Of a DNA stretch of 64,000 nt, positions 11,820 through 22,903 are shown piece after piece. Within the stretch, counting starts at the first letter, position 1, and the number at the start of each line of letters is the position of its first letter. Under the pieces are notes generated by a model. The model was not told where the DNA came from, made no database searches, and worked only from the letters and a program-made list of their open reading frames with translations. The DNA is from Nitzschia sp. pyKryTriq1 (lineage: Eukaryota; Bacillariophyta; Bacillariophyceae; Bacillariales; Bacillariaceae), in NCBI GenBank assembly GCA_956465555.1, contig OY101125.1:188501-252500 (forward strand), given 5' to 3'. Made by a program: the position numbers and the translations under genes.

Positions 11820-12383
11820 TCAATCGAAACCCCCAAGCGCTTGCCGCCAGTCATATGCAATCAGTTGTACAGCAGAGGCAAGATTGAGAGAACCAAAAGA
11901 TGGATTGGTTGGAATCCCCAGCACAACATGGCATAGACTGAAATCTTCACTTCTAATGCCAAACCGTTCATTCCCAAAGACAAACGCAATGGAAGAAAAG
12001 CCGTTCTTTTCCTGGTCCGTATCATTCATCAACTTCCGAAAATAAGGCCTGGGCTCGATGTATATCTGCTGTCTCCTTTCCAGCGACATGTCCATCGGCA
12101 TACCGGTGGCACATTTGATATCCGATCCCTCCAAGGCTTCAGCTAGTGTATCCACCACTCGAGCGGCGTTCAAAACATCCACAGCGCCACTGGCCCCTTC
12201 TTTGGTTCGTTTTCGATTCAAAACCTTTGGATCGTGAGGCGACACGAGTACCAGCTCTCCAAACCCCATGGTTTTGATGGCTCGGGCGGCGGCACCGACA
12301 TTTCCGGGATGTGACGTTTGTGTCAAAATGAAACGGGTGCGAACGGAAGCAGCGAGCAGCATTGCGAAGACAATCCCGAGCAT
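11820..12383 (-). CDS. SPOUT (TrmH/TrmJ-like) RNA 2'-O-methyltransferase
   Basis: A 187-aa single-exon protein. It carries the three classic SPOUT motifs: NVGAAARAIKTMGF (motif 1, about residues 28-41), FVFGNERFGIRSEDF (motif 2, about 133-147) and IPTNPSFGSLNLASAVQLIAY (motif 3, near the end). The SLNLASAV core and the preceding CHVVLGIPTN are diagnostic of the TrmJ-type tRNA/rRNA (cytidine/uridine-2'-O-)-methyltransferase group, where these residues form the trefoil knot that binds S-adenosylmethionine. The length covers the catalytic domain only. The N-terminus MLGIVFAMLLAASVR is hydrophobic and might be a targeting sequence. Two partial copies of its 3' end lie at 15.8 and 18.8 kb, so this is the parent gene. 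Confidence 0.85.
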   Translation of the reverse strand: MLGIVFAMLLAASVRTRFILTQTSHPGNVGAAARAIKTMGFGELVLVSPHDPKVLNRKRTKEGASGAVDVLNAARVVDTLAEALEGSDIKCATGMPMDMSLERRQQIYIEPRPYFRKLMNDTDQEKNGFSSIAFVFGNERFGIRSEDFSLCHVVLGIPTNPSFGSLNLASAVQLIAYDWRQALGGFD

Positions 12384-13320
12384 GCTCAGCAGCTCAGCTC
12401 CTCCGATACTGCCAACTTGTGCTCTTCGTGAACCGTAAATATGCTGCTAGCTGGTGGTGGCGATTTTCATTGTAGTATCAGCAGAGGATATCGCTCAGTC
12501 TGTGGTGGGCCTGGTCTCTGGGAGTATGAGTATGTCACTTGTACGGTTACTGCAACTATGAACCCTGACGACTATTCATACATAGCACGCATCACAGGTG
12601 TCGTGATCGGTGTCGGGAGATGTATGACTGTGTTAAATTGTGGGATCCTTCGCGTAGACGCGCGTGGCCTATGGTACAAAACTCATCGCAGAACTCGGTA
12701 CAAAATGAAGCAGCGGCCAGACCGCGTAATAATTCTTCGTGATAATCGAGTTTTGAAAAAATGAGTTCCAGCCGTGGTAAATTGTGCAGTGCGATAGCGC
12801 GAAATACGCCGATCAACGCTGTAGTAATTACCACGGCTGTCTCGCCTTAATTTGTTTGTTAACGAATAAAACAAATTAACACGGGATTTTGACGCCCTTC
12901 TTTGCGCAGAATTTCGGTGGTAGGACAGACTCCTACCAGGTTCTACACACGCTACTACGCGTTTCCGCTTTTTTGGTACAGCCATAAAGAGTGAGTCTAT
13001 CATTCTACTCTACTGATCCTCCAGGAGGGCCCAAGCTACCGGTAGAGGCGATGAGGTTTGTGGTGATCCGGACTCTCACGGTCTGTCCGTCGCCCGTGTC
13101 CAGTTGAGCCAGTCGAGCCTGACAATCGGGTTCATGGTTCATCCGTTTCATCGCGTGTCGCGTGTCCACCGCTCTCTTCTACCTGTAGCTTGATATCGGT
13201 CCGTGCGCTTCCGCGAGAAAGACCCCCAGCTAGGTAACACCTGGTACCGGTACAGTTCGTACCAGGTACTTGCACAGTACTTGTACAGTACGTACGTTAC
13301 CGGTACTACAGGCAGTGTGG
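12384..13320. other. Intergenic, no gene seen
   Basis: No reading frame with coding character. At 13235-13312 there is another dense group of GGTACC, GTACCGGTAC, AGTACTTGTACAGTAC words. The duplicated block carrying mucin-like gene 3 begins shortly after, at about 13320. Confidence 0.5.
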
Positions 13321-13730
13321 AAATGAAAAGGGCCTGTGTTAGTGCGACATGCATTAATGTCATAATATACAAGTCTGATGAAGGGGATTTAAATTGGTCC
13401 TAAGTAGTTAAGTGGATTTACTTAACTGGCGAGGACGTGATGGTCGATTTCCCCTGTCACATACGTGAAGTCCATAATAGTGACAATCGATCAGACGACA
13501 GAGCGTCGCTAATGAGAAATATTTAGCTATGTGAATACGATAATATTAATAGGCCAGCGCCGGCAGAGCGTCTCGAATTACACAAACTCCCTCCTTCGTC
13601 GAAATCGCTTATCCCATCATTCCTCCTTCGTTTGGAATTTTGCCTCTCGCAGAAATATTCATAATTTTAATCTTCCTCCACAAATTCCGATACCTCTCGA
13701 TTATCAGATTCCACAACATAGGAGTGTAGA

Positions 13731-15531
13731 ATGAAGATGAAAATCGTCTTCCAAGCGTCGTTTCTCCTGTTTTTTAGTATTGGATGTGTTCAGGGAAAAT
13801 CCTCTAACAATGATGTGGTGGTTGACGAGAGCGAAGACCGAGAAAGGCGGTTGCAATATGGACAGTACGCACCAGCGCCGGTTCCCCCACCTCCAACGAT
13901 GCCACCATATGGCCCGTAAGTGTTGAGAAAACATATGTGCTTTGCTGTTTTGGTGAAAGCTCAACACCGCAAGAATTCTCTGCTCTCCACAGCCCTCCAA
14001 CGCCCCCGCCGGCGCAGTATTCACCACCGTAAGTTTGAAGAATGAGTAAAGAATGGCGAAATGCTTTGTTTTTTGATCCGCAAAAATGTCATAACAATTT
14101 TCCTTTTTTCATAGTCTGATGACACCTATGCCGACTCAACAGCCGACAAATGCGCCGACAGCAAAGCCCACCGTTTCACCTTCCGCGAGCCCGTCCAGTG
14201 CTCCCTCTGCCAAGCCTAGTGCATCGCCTAGTGCATTGCCTAGTGCATCGCCTAGTGCATCGCCTAGTGCGGCTCCCTCTGCTTCTCCATCTTCTTCCCC
14301 CAGCCGATCGCCTACGAACTTCCCGTCGCGTGCTCCATCTGTAAGCCCGAGCCAGTCCCCAAGTAACGAGCCTTCACTATCGATTGAGCCATCCCAAGCA
14401 CCTTCAGGGTCAGACGAACCCAGTTTCAGCCCAAGTGACGAGCCCTCATTATCGCTTGAGCCATCCCAAGCACCTTCAGGGTCAGACGAACCAAGTTTTA
14501 TTAAGTCGCGAGCTCCATCAGATGCTCCAAGCGAGGAACCAAGTGAGGAACCCACCATGGAAGAAAAGGAAGACATTGTGGAGTTCACGGTTCGCTACGA
14601 CGACCTCTGCGTCACTCTTTTCGGTATCAAGGACTTACGAACAGGCGACGAGGATGAATGGGAGGACATTACGGCCGAGTGCATCGAGGACTTCTTCGCT
14701 AGGAAACGTGGTATTGATATCGATGTTACGCTGGAGATCTCGAAGGTCAACGGCCGCATGATCAATCGCACAGATATCCTTATCAATAGCACAAATACTG
14801 GAACGCGAGGCCTCCAGTATGGACGACTCCAGAACATTATCCTGCGAGCAAAAGGAGACTCAGCAAAAGGAGCAAAAGGAACAAAAGGTTCTATAAAGGA
14901 AGATGACGTCAAGATCTGTTATGACATGGAAGTGCGTATGTCATTCGATGAAGATGAGATTGAAATTGGAGACCTAGCTACTCAGTGGCTTGATCTTGAA
15001 GTCGACCGAGATGCTTATGTGGACAAGCTTCAAGGTTCCAACAACGATCGGTTGCAAGAAGTTGACGACGTCAGCGAGGTGACCGGAAGGGGTCTTCCAC
15101 CGTCAACAAACGAACTCGTTCCTCTTGTTGTCAATGTGGACCCAATCGAGATGACATTATTTGGAATCGACACGTTTCAGGGCGCTACTCGAGGAAGATG
15201 GAAGGTTGCCACTAGAAGCTTCGTGGAAGACTTCGTCTCCAGAAACGGCGGCCAGTTTGAAGTTGCACTTTTCGAAACGAACTTCCCCGCTGAACCTGCG
15301 GGCGACTCTCGACAAAATTCTGTCATCGTTACTTACGACCAAAGGTTTACGTTTCGCACGAGTCATGAATCCTCGATACCCTCATTGGTGCAGAAGCTAA
15401 CAGCCTTGCCCTTCTGTACCGAGTCCGCTAGAGAAAGATACGTCGAGGACTATTTGAACGATGATCGAGAGGGGTTGGAAGATGTTACCAGGAGCAGCCG
15501 AGTCCGGGGTACCGATTACGTCTGTCCTTAA
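13731..15531 (+). CDS. Secreted mucin-like protein 3
   Basis: Exons 13731-13915, 13993-14028 (36 nt) and 14115-15531, phase 2 throughout; 545 aa. Exon 1 encodes the same 62 residues as genes 2 and 4: signal peptide, acidic stretch and DRERRLQYG. The linker holds four SPSA units (one as LPSA), then repeats of EPSLS-EPSQAPSGSDEPS. The two-module domain starts near residue 226 (VEFTVRYDDLCVTLFGIKDL) with the second module at VDPIEMTLFGIDTF. Between module 1 strands sits a short Lys-rich insert (RAKGDSAKGAKGTKGSIKEDD). An INSTNTGTR segment holds an N-glycosylation site. Nearly the same as gene 2 over the C-terminal half. Extracellular matrix or adhesive function is inferred only from architecture. 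Confidence 0.85.
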
Positions 15532-15781
15532 AAAATATCTTGTACACCTTCTTTACTTGTTGCTTGTAATGACATGATGGAATCATGTTTCATACCTCTA
15601 CTTCCACATGGCAACCGTCTAAATGAATGAGCCGTGTGGTCCCAATAATCGCCATAATGCTTTGTGTCCCACTTAATAATAGTATTTTTCATTGATTCTA
15701 TACCAAGAGTAATTGACGTAACTTTTCAGAAAAGAGAATATAAGACCTTATTGATTGCAGGTCAGAATCCTCCCCGATCTC

Positions 15782-15980
15782 TCAATCGAAACCCCCAAGC
15801 GCTTGCCGCCAGTCATATGCGATCAGTTGTACAGCAGAGGCAAGATTGAGAGAACCAAAAGATGGATTGGTTGGAATCCCCAGCACAACATGGCATAGGC
15901 TGAAATCTTCACTTCTAATGCCAAACCGTTCATTCCCAAAGTCAAACGCCCTGGAAGAAAAGTCGTTCTTTTCCTGGTCA
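15782..15980 (-). pseudogene. Truncated copy of the SPOUT methyltransferase 3' end
   Basis: Encodes about 66 residues matching the C-terminus of the gene at 11820-12383 (motifs 2 and 3, FGNERFGIRSEDF...SLNLASAVQLIAYDW, and the same stop). The reading frame is still open, but similarity ends upstream of residue about 121 and motif 1 is absent, so no SAM-binding knot could form. It has changes at conserved sites (for example AFVFGNERF is AFDFGNERF). A passenger of the segmental duplication. Confidence 0.8.
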
Positions 15981-16552
15981 ATGATTTGTGTGTCGAAGTT
16001 CCCCTTCCTTATGTCCGAGTTCGTGGTGCTGCATTCGGACAAATTCGCTTGGAATTCGACTTTATTCAATGGTTTCGATGAGATTCCCTGATGCCCGACT
16101 CTTCTACGGGTACCTTTACAGTACCGGTACATCAGAAGGATATGGGAAATGAAAAGGGTTTGTGTGAGATGTGAATCAATATCATATTATACAAATCTTG
16201 TGACGGGGATATATATTTGTCGTACGTAGTTAACAGTGTTTACTTAACTGGCGAGGACGTGATGGTCGATTTCCCCTGTCACATACGTGAAGTCCATAAT
16301 AGTGACAATCGATCATACGACAGAGCGTCGCTAATGAGAAATATTTAGCTATGTGAATACGATAATATTAATAGGCCAGCGCCGGCAGAGCGTCTCGAAT
16401 TACACAAACTCCCCCCTTCGTCGAAATCGCTTATCCCATCATTCCTCCTTCGTTTGGAATTTTGCCTCTCGCAGAAATATTCATAATTTTAATCTTCCTC
16501 CACAACTTCCGATACCTCTCGATTATCAGATTCCACAACATAGGAGTGTAGA

Positions 16553-18527
16553 ATGAAGATGAAAATCGTCTTCCAAGCGTCGTTTCTCCTGTTTTTTAGT
16601 ATTGGATGTGTTCAGGGAAAATCCTCTAACAATGATGTGGTGGTTGACGAGAGCGAAGACCGAGAAAGGCGGTTGCAATATGGACAGTATGCACCGGCAC
16701 CGGTTCCACCACCTCCAACGATGCCACCATATGGCCCGTAAGTGTTGAGAAAACATATGTGCTTTGCTGTTTTGGTGAAAGCTCAACACCGCAAGAATTC
16801 TCTGCTCTCCACAGCCCTCCAACGCCCCCGCCGGCGCAGTATTATCCACCACCGTAAGTTTGAAGAATGAGTAAAGAATGGCGAAATGCTTTGTTTTTTG
16901 ATCCGCAAAAATGTCATAACAATTTTCCTTTTTTCATAGTCTGATGACACCTATGCCGACTCAACAGCCGACAAATGCGCCGACAACAAAGCCCACCGTT
17001 TCACCTTCCGCGAGCCCGTCCAGTGCTCCCTCTGCCAAGCCTAGTGCATCGCCTAGTGCATTGCCTAGTGCATCGCCTAGTGCATCGCCTAGTGCGGCTC
17101 CCTCTGCTTCTCCATCTTCTTCCCCCAGCCGATCGCCTACGAACTTCCCGTCGCGTGCTCCATCTGTAAGCCCGAGCCAGTCCCCAAGTAACGAGCCTTC
17201 ACTATCGATTGAGCCATCCCAAGCTCCTTCAGGGTCAGACGAACCAAGTGTCAGCCCAAGTGACGAGCCCTCATTGTCGCTTGAGCCATCCCAAGCACCT
17301 TCAGGGTCAGACGAACCAAGTTTTATTAAGTCGCGTGCTCCATCTGTGATCCCGAGCCAGGCCCCAAGTAACGAGCCCTCATTATCGCTTGAGCCATCCC
17401 AAGCACCTTCAGGGTCAGACGAACCAAGTTTTATTAAGTCGCGTGCTCCATCAGATGCTCCAAGCGAGGAGCCAAGCGAGGAACCAAGCTCGTCTGAGGA
17501 ACCCACCATGGAAGAAAAGGAAGACATTGTGGAGTTCACCGTTCGCTACAACGACCTCTGCGTCACTCTTTTCGGTATCAAGGGCCTCCGAAAAGTAGAC
17601 GAGCGTGATTGGGAGGACATTACTGCCGAGTGCATCGAGGATTTCTTCGCAACGGAACGTGATATTAATATCGATGTTACCTTGGAGATCTCGAAGGTCA
17701 ATGGTCGTAAGATCAATCGCGCAAATACGTTGACCAATAGTACGGATACTGGAACCCGAACACTCCAGTATGGACGACTTCAGAACATCGTCCTGCGAGG
17801 AAAAGGCGAAGGAGGGAAAGGAGAAGGCGGAAAAGGAGCAGAGGGGAAAGGAGGAAAAGGAGAGGGAGGAAAAGGAGGGAAAGGTTCCATAAAGGACGAC
17901 GAAGTCAAGGTCTGTTATGACATGGAGGTGCGTATGTCATTCGATGAAGATGAAATTCAAATTGGTGACCTAGCTACTCAGTGGCTTGAAAGTGAAAACG
18001 ACCGAACGGCATATGTGGAAAAGCTTCAAGGTTCCAACAACGATCGGTTGCAAAATGTTGACGACGTCAGCATTGTCACCGGAAAGGGTCTCCCGCCAAG
18101 TTCGATAAACGAACTCGTTCCTCTTGTTGTCAATGTGGACCCAATTGAGATGACGTTGTTTGGCATTGACACCTTTCAGGGCGCTACTCAAGGAAGATGG
18201 AAGGTTGCCACTAGAAGCTTCGTGGAAGACTTCGTCTCCAGAAACGACGGCCTATTCGACGTTGAGCGTTTCACGACGAATTTCCCGGCTGACCCTAAGG
18301 GCGAGCCTCGACAAAATTCTGTCATCGTTACTTACGACCAAAGGTTTACCTTTAGTACCAGTCGCGACAAGACAATACCCCCATTGGTGCAGAAGCTAAC
18401 AGCCTTGCCCTTCTGTACCGGGGACGCCAGACAACGATATGTCAACCGCTTTTTGATACCACAAAGGGGGTTGGAAGACGTCACTGGGAGCAGCCGAGTC
18501 CGGGGCACCGATTACGACTGTCCTTAA
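16553..18527 (+). CDS. Secreted mucin-like protein 4, with Lys-Gly expansion
   Basis: Exons 16553-16737, 16815-16853 (39 nt, one codon longer than in gene 3) and 16940-18527; 603 aa. Exon 1 and the PSAS region match genes 2 and 3. The Pro-Ser linker is the longest of the three, with an extra SDEPSFIKSRAPSVIPSQAP-type repeat. The two-module domain begins near residue 269. Inside module 1 (about residues 361-390) is a run of KGEGGKG-like units, where genes 2 and 3 have only a short AKG segment. The second half is closer to gene 1 than to genes 2 and 3 (shared SSINELV, DVERFTTNFP, FSTSR and RYVNRFL), which suggests gene conversion. Role as for its paralogues; the basic insert could bind acidic polymers or silica (speculative). 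Confidence 0.85.
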
Positions 18528-18754
18528 ATATCTTGTACTAGTACTACACCTTCTTTGCTTGTTGCTTGTAATGACATGATGGATTCATGCTTCATACCTC
18601 TTCTTCCACATGGCAACCGTCTAAATGAATGAGCCGTGTGGTCCCATTAATCGTCATAAATGCTTTGTGCCCCACTTAATAATCTTAATAATATTATTTT
18701 TCATTGATTCTATACCAAGAGTAATTGACGTAATTCTTTGTCAGAACAAATCCT

Positions 18755-18990
18755 CCCCGGCGATCTCTCAATCGAAACCCGCCCCAGCAAGCGCTTGCCG
18801 CCAATCATATGCCGGCGATCAGTTGTACAGCAGAGGCACGATTGAGAGAACCAAAAGATGGATTGGTTGGAATTCCCAGCACAACATGGCATACTGTAGA
18901 CTGAAATCTTCACTTCTAATGCCGCAAAACCGCGTTCATCCCCCCCCCCCCCCAAAGACAAACGCAATGGAAGAAGAAAAGCCGTTCTTT
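18755..18990 (-). pseudogene. Decayed copy of the SPOUT methyltransferase 3' end
   Basis: Third copy of the methyltransferase C-terminal region. The DNA words GAAACCC, AGCGCTTGCCGCCA, ATCAGTTGTACAGCAGAGGCA, GAGAGAACCAAAAGATGGATTGGTTGG and CAGCACAACATGGCATA are all kept in order. Several small insertions break the frame, and a C14 run replaces part of the conserved region. It cannot encode a working enzyme. Confidence 0.75.
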
Positions 18991-19973
18991 GCTTCCTGCG
19001 GTCAGGATGCCTAGACAAAGTAGTCGAATGAATCATCCATTTTTAGAGCCCGCGAGCTCTCTTTCGGCTTTATCGACGCCGCAGTAATTGGTAACATGTG
19101 TTCGAATAACTACATCGAACGTCCACGGAACGACGGACGGACGCGACCAGCGTTCACAATTACGCACGATCACGCACGACGCACGTCTCGATCACGACCC
19201 AGAGATTCTTTCTAAGACTATCGGAGACAGTCTATGATCCCCCAAGAAACTATAAGAAGCCCACAGACTTCTATCGAAATACATGTCAACGATTCAAGAA
19301 AATAGAAATGAACCAAAGTTCATTTCATCAGTTAGAGCAAGAGCTCATTAATTTATGTTAGCGCACTTCGTTAACCCACAGTCAAATTAGTCCTTTAGCC
19401 CGAATCCCACAATTACGCACGATCACGCACGACGCACGTCTCGATCACGACCCAGAGATTCTTTCTAAGACTATCGGAGACAGTCTATGATCCCCCAAGA
19501 AACTATAAGAAGCCCACAGACTTCTATCGAAATACATGTCAACGATTCAAGAAAATAGAAATGAACCAAAGTTCATTTCATCAGTTAGAGCAAGAGCTCA
19601 TTAATTTATGTTAGCGCACTTCGTTAACCCACAGTCAAATTAGTCCTTTAGCCCGAATCCCTGAGCCGCTAGCCACTGCCTAGAACTCACGGATTTTAAC
19701 AAACATGTACTGCACTGGAACGTACGAGTACCGTATTGTGCTTTCCCGCAATTGCGAGGTCTCAGAAGTGTCCTCGTACTGTACATACCTGTACTGAACT
19801 GCGTAGAAAGGAACCAAAAATAAAATCCGGCGACCGACCATGGCGCTGAGAGGCGACGGGAGTCGTCATCAGTCATCATTCACTGTGTTCATATATCATA
19901 TACCGCGGTATATTCAATGTAACAATAGCAATACAATAGGCTGCTGCTATACTACTAGAGCGTTGTTAGCATA
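18991..19973. other. Intergenic around the 253-bp repeats
   Basis: Apart from the direct repeat, the region holds a GTACGAGTACCGTA-type cluster at 19720-19800 and an ATACCGCGGTAT palindrome near 19903, identical to the one near 2619. The 3' part should contain the promoter of the MORN gene. No other gene seen. Confidence 0.45.
19155..19660. repeat. Two 253-bp direct repeats, head to tail
   Basis: The unit beginning CACAATTACGCACGATCACG at 19155 recurs at 19408 and ends with TTTAGCCCGAATCC at about 19660. I found no difference between the copies by eye over 253 bp. No reading frame, no obvious terminal inverted repeats and no poly-A. Inside are an inverted pair (AGACTATCGGAGACAGTCT), GAACCAAAGTTC and a CACGACGCACGTCTCGATCACGA stretch. 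It could be a recent unequal-crossing-over duplication or the remnant of a repetitive element. Confidence 0.85.
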
Positions 19974-22903
19974 ATGAGTACCGTCGCATTGCGAGGGACG
20001 CTGATCCGCAGCGAAGATGGTACAGTTTGGCAATGGAAGGGCATGTGGGCGTTTGGTAGTAGTTTGGCGACCGCACCAGCGCAGTCGCAGCAGGCGTTTT
20101 TGTACACCTTTCAACATGCGACGCATCCTTCGGAAATTGCCATTCCGGGAATCGTGATTGTGGAAGAAGAGGAGGAGGAGGAAGAAGAAGTAGAATCGGA
20201 ACACCGTGTCGCCCAGCAAAAGCAAGATGGCGGTGATGATGGAGCAGCACAAATTTTGGTGGACGGTGCTCCTGGTGAACATGATACTGCAACCAAAAAT
20301 GAAAACACGAATGAGAAAGAGCAGCCGGAGCCGAGCGGCGATGAAAAAGTTCAAGTTCAAGCACAAGCACAAGCACAAGCAAAAGAGGAAGCAGCTGCGC
20401 CTCCAGCAGACAAAGTAGCACCCCAAAAGGACGAAGAAGCAAGCAAGGAGACTCAGGGTGACAAACCTAATCCTGATACTGCTGCTGCTGCTGCTGCTGC
20501 TGCTCCTAGTACCAGTACCAAAGAGCCACAAACACATCCGCAGTACACCTTTGCTACAGTCCCCGAAGGACATCCCGCCTTTACGGATGCCTGTGAAAAA
20601 TACCCCGACAAACCTTGTCCGGTCAGTGGCCAATGGAAGGGATACTTTCAGAATAACCTGGCGGCGAGTGGGGGTAGTACCCGTCGGCCTACTGCTCGAG
20701 CCGATCAAAGAATTCAGAAGGTACAAGAAACCTTTTATCTATTTTTCAATGCCACTCCCGGTCCGGACGTCAAATATGTCTTTGATGATACCCCTCTTTC
20801 ACCGACGGTACATCAGGAATCATTGGTTCTAGTGCGAGGTGAGTAATAACTGTTCTGGCTGATACAGTATTATGTATTTGTTTCAACATGCCTCACTCAT
20901 GCACTGTCTTTATCTCTTCCCCTCCTTCTTTAGGTATGGGAACCAATCCATTTGGAACATTTGAATTGGTGGGGTATTTGGATTTGACTTCATCGGTCGT
21001 CGAGATTCAACGCCAATACGTCTTTTTGCCGCCAACGCCTCGTTCCAAACGAACTTCCAGCACCCACTCTCGAAAACGTCAGCAGCAACAGCAAAGTAGT
21101 AGTAGTAGTACCACTCGACACAAAAAGTCATATTTTACACGCAAACGACAGCCAAGTTGGAAACGAAAATCATTGGAAGAACAAGAAGAAGAAACAGCAT
21201 CAGCGAAACGGCAACGATCATCATCGATTGGGGGAGGAAAACGAGCCAAAGTTGTGGGTGACACAGGTCCTCCTGCGGATGGTCTCGTCAACATGGTTGT
21301 GCTGCCTCCTGGGACGACGGTTCCTACTGGGGTAACTGGGGCAGGGTCAGAACCCGGTGCTGTCGGAATGGAAGCGGGGGTCGTCCCCTGGTCTGGACTT
21401 ACGAATACTACTACTTCTACTTCTAGTAGTAGTGCTCCTATGGCACTTTCCATTCAAGTCCCGACGGGCGACACATCCGCCCTTGGCATGGTGCCTGGAG
21501 CAGCAGGTTCTGCTACTACGTTGATTTCAAACACCACCACCGTCGTCTTTCCTGGCTCCATGCCGTTGGCTTCCACTGTTCCTCTGTCCGCAGCCCCATC
21601 ACGGACCGGTATTGCCGCTCCTCCGGGGACGGCCAAACGAAGCAAGACGCCCCGCAAACGCAGCAGCGCCGCATCTACTGCTGGAGGATCGGTCAAATCT
21701 ACAACGTTGGGAGGTGGCAGTACGAATGCTGGTACTGGTACTAGTAGTAGCGGTAGTAGTGGTAGTCTCTTTTTGAAACTACCACCGGTTGGAGAACCGA
21801 AAAAGGCACGATGGAGGGCCGCTCACTTTTTATATTATCAGCGACACGACCCCGAGGAAGGGGCAGCACCTCCCGAACTATCCAATGCCGTCGCCAAGAC
21901 ACCAGCCGCGGCGGCGACTGCTCCTTCTTCTGCCGCCACAACAAGTACTTCTGCTGCTGCCAGCAGCAGCATTAGTAGCACTCAAAATCCTCGTTATGTC
22001 GTATATGAAGGAGAAATGGTTAATGCTCATCGAGAAGGACGTGGCATTTGTTTGTATTCCAATGGAATGTTGTATGAAGGACAATGGAAACGAAACAAAG
22101 AACATGGGAGAGGACAGCTGTGGACGGCCGATCGTCGACGATTGATTTATGATGGAGAATGGGAACGGGGGCGTATGCAAGGACAAGGCACTTATTACTA
22201 CGGAAATACTCTTGGCAGTAGCAGCAATAATGCGAACAAATCGAATGCTCCCAATCTTCATCCTTCTGGTGGATCGCGGTATATTGGTGAATTCAAGGAG
22301 AATATGAGAAATGGTTTGGGTCAATACATCTTGCCGGATGGTTCAGTATACGATGGAATGTGGAATCAAGGCAAAATGAATGGGCGAGGAATCTTTACCT
22401 GGCCGGATTATTCGGTCTATGATGGAGAATGGAAGGATGGAGAACGACACGGCCAAGGCTTGCTCAAGACGTCGGATGGTTTTGTCTACGATGGCATGTG
22501 GGTCCACAACTCGATGGAAGGAAGAGGTATTGCTCAATACCCCAATGGTCAAACTTATGAAGGTCTCTTTGCCAACGGACGTCGGGAAGGGCGAGGGACG
22601 ATGCATTTTACAAATGGAGCTGTCTACGAAGGCCGATTCCGAGATGATGCTGTGGATGGACAAGGAACAATGAAAATGTCCCGGGCTTTGATTGTTCCGA
22701 ATGATAATAATGATGAGACAACAACAATGAATGGTGCTGGTGCTGGTGCTGGTCGTGACAACAAGGACGACTCGAGTAGTGCTCCTCCTCCTCCTCCTCC
22801 TACGGAAACCAAGAAAAAGCCGGATTTCATGATTCCAATTTCCTTTCAATCCGACATGACTCACATTCATGCCAAGGCTGGTTTTACGGCCATTGGGGAC
22901 TAA
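19974..22903 (+). CDS. MORN-repeat protein, two exons
   Basis: Exon 1 19974-20838, intron 20839-20933 (95 bp, GTGAGT...TTTAG, phase 1), exon 2 20934-22903; 944 aa. The joined sequence SLVLVRGMGTNPFGTFELVG reads through a folded N-terminal domain split by acidic (E10), Gln-Ala and poly-Ala runs. A middle segment is Lys/Arg-rich with SKRTSS, KRQPSWKRK and AKRSKTPRKRSS motifs that look like nuclear localisation signals. From about residue 680 there are nine MORN repeats of the Y-x-G-x-(W/F)-x(5-7)-G-x-G type (YEGQWKRNKEHGRGQ, YDGEWERGRMQGQG and so on), interrupted once by an Asn/Ser insert. MORN repeats usually act in membrane or protein scaffolding. No catalytic domain is visible, so a scaffold role is the most that can be said. 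Confidence 0.88.

Larger units (their letters stand above)
13320..15980. repeat. Tandem segmental duplication, unit B
   Basis: Left edge shared with unit C near the words GGAAATGAAAAGGG and ACTTAACTGGCGAGGACGTG. It contains the upstream flank, mucin-like gene 3, its 3' spacer and about the last 66 codons of the methyltransferase. Homology to unit A (about 9515-12010) starts at GAGCGTCGCTAATGAG and stops abruptly after TCTTTTCCTGGTC near 15979. Confidence 0.8.
16140..18990. repeat. Tandem segmental duplication, unit C
   Basis: Shares its left flank with unit B (GGAAATGAAAAGGG...ACTTAACTGGCGAGGACGTGATGG) and carries mucin-like gene 4, its 3' spacer and a decayed methyltransferase end. It ends after GAAAAGCCGTTCTTTGCTTCCTG near 18995. 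More diverged from A and B than those are from each other in the 3' half. Confidence 0.78.

Noticed and set aside
16961-17539. Long minus-strand frames antisense to the mucin-like genes (also 7026-7547, 10285-10635, 14136-14588)
   Set aside because: Same effect of Pro/Ser codon repeats. Their products are low-complexity Gly/Asp/Leu repeats that change in step with the sense genes.
19155-19660. Paired repeats as long terminal repeats of an element
   Set aside because: The copies are directly adjacent with nothing between them, and no typical end dinucleotides or primer site could be matched with confidence.
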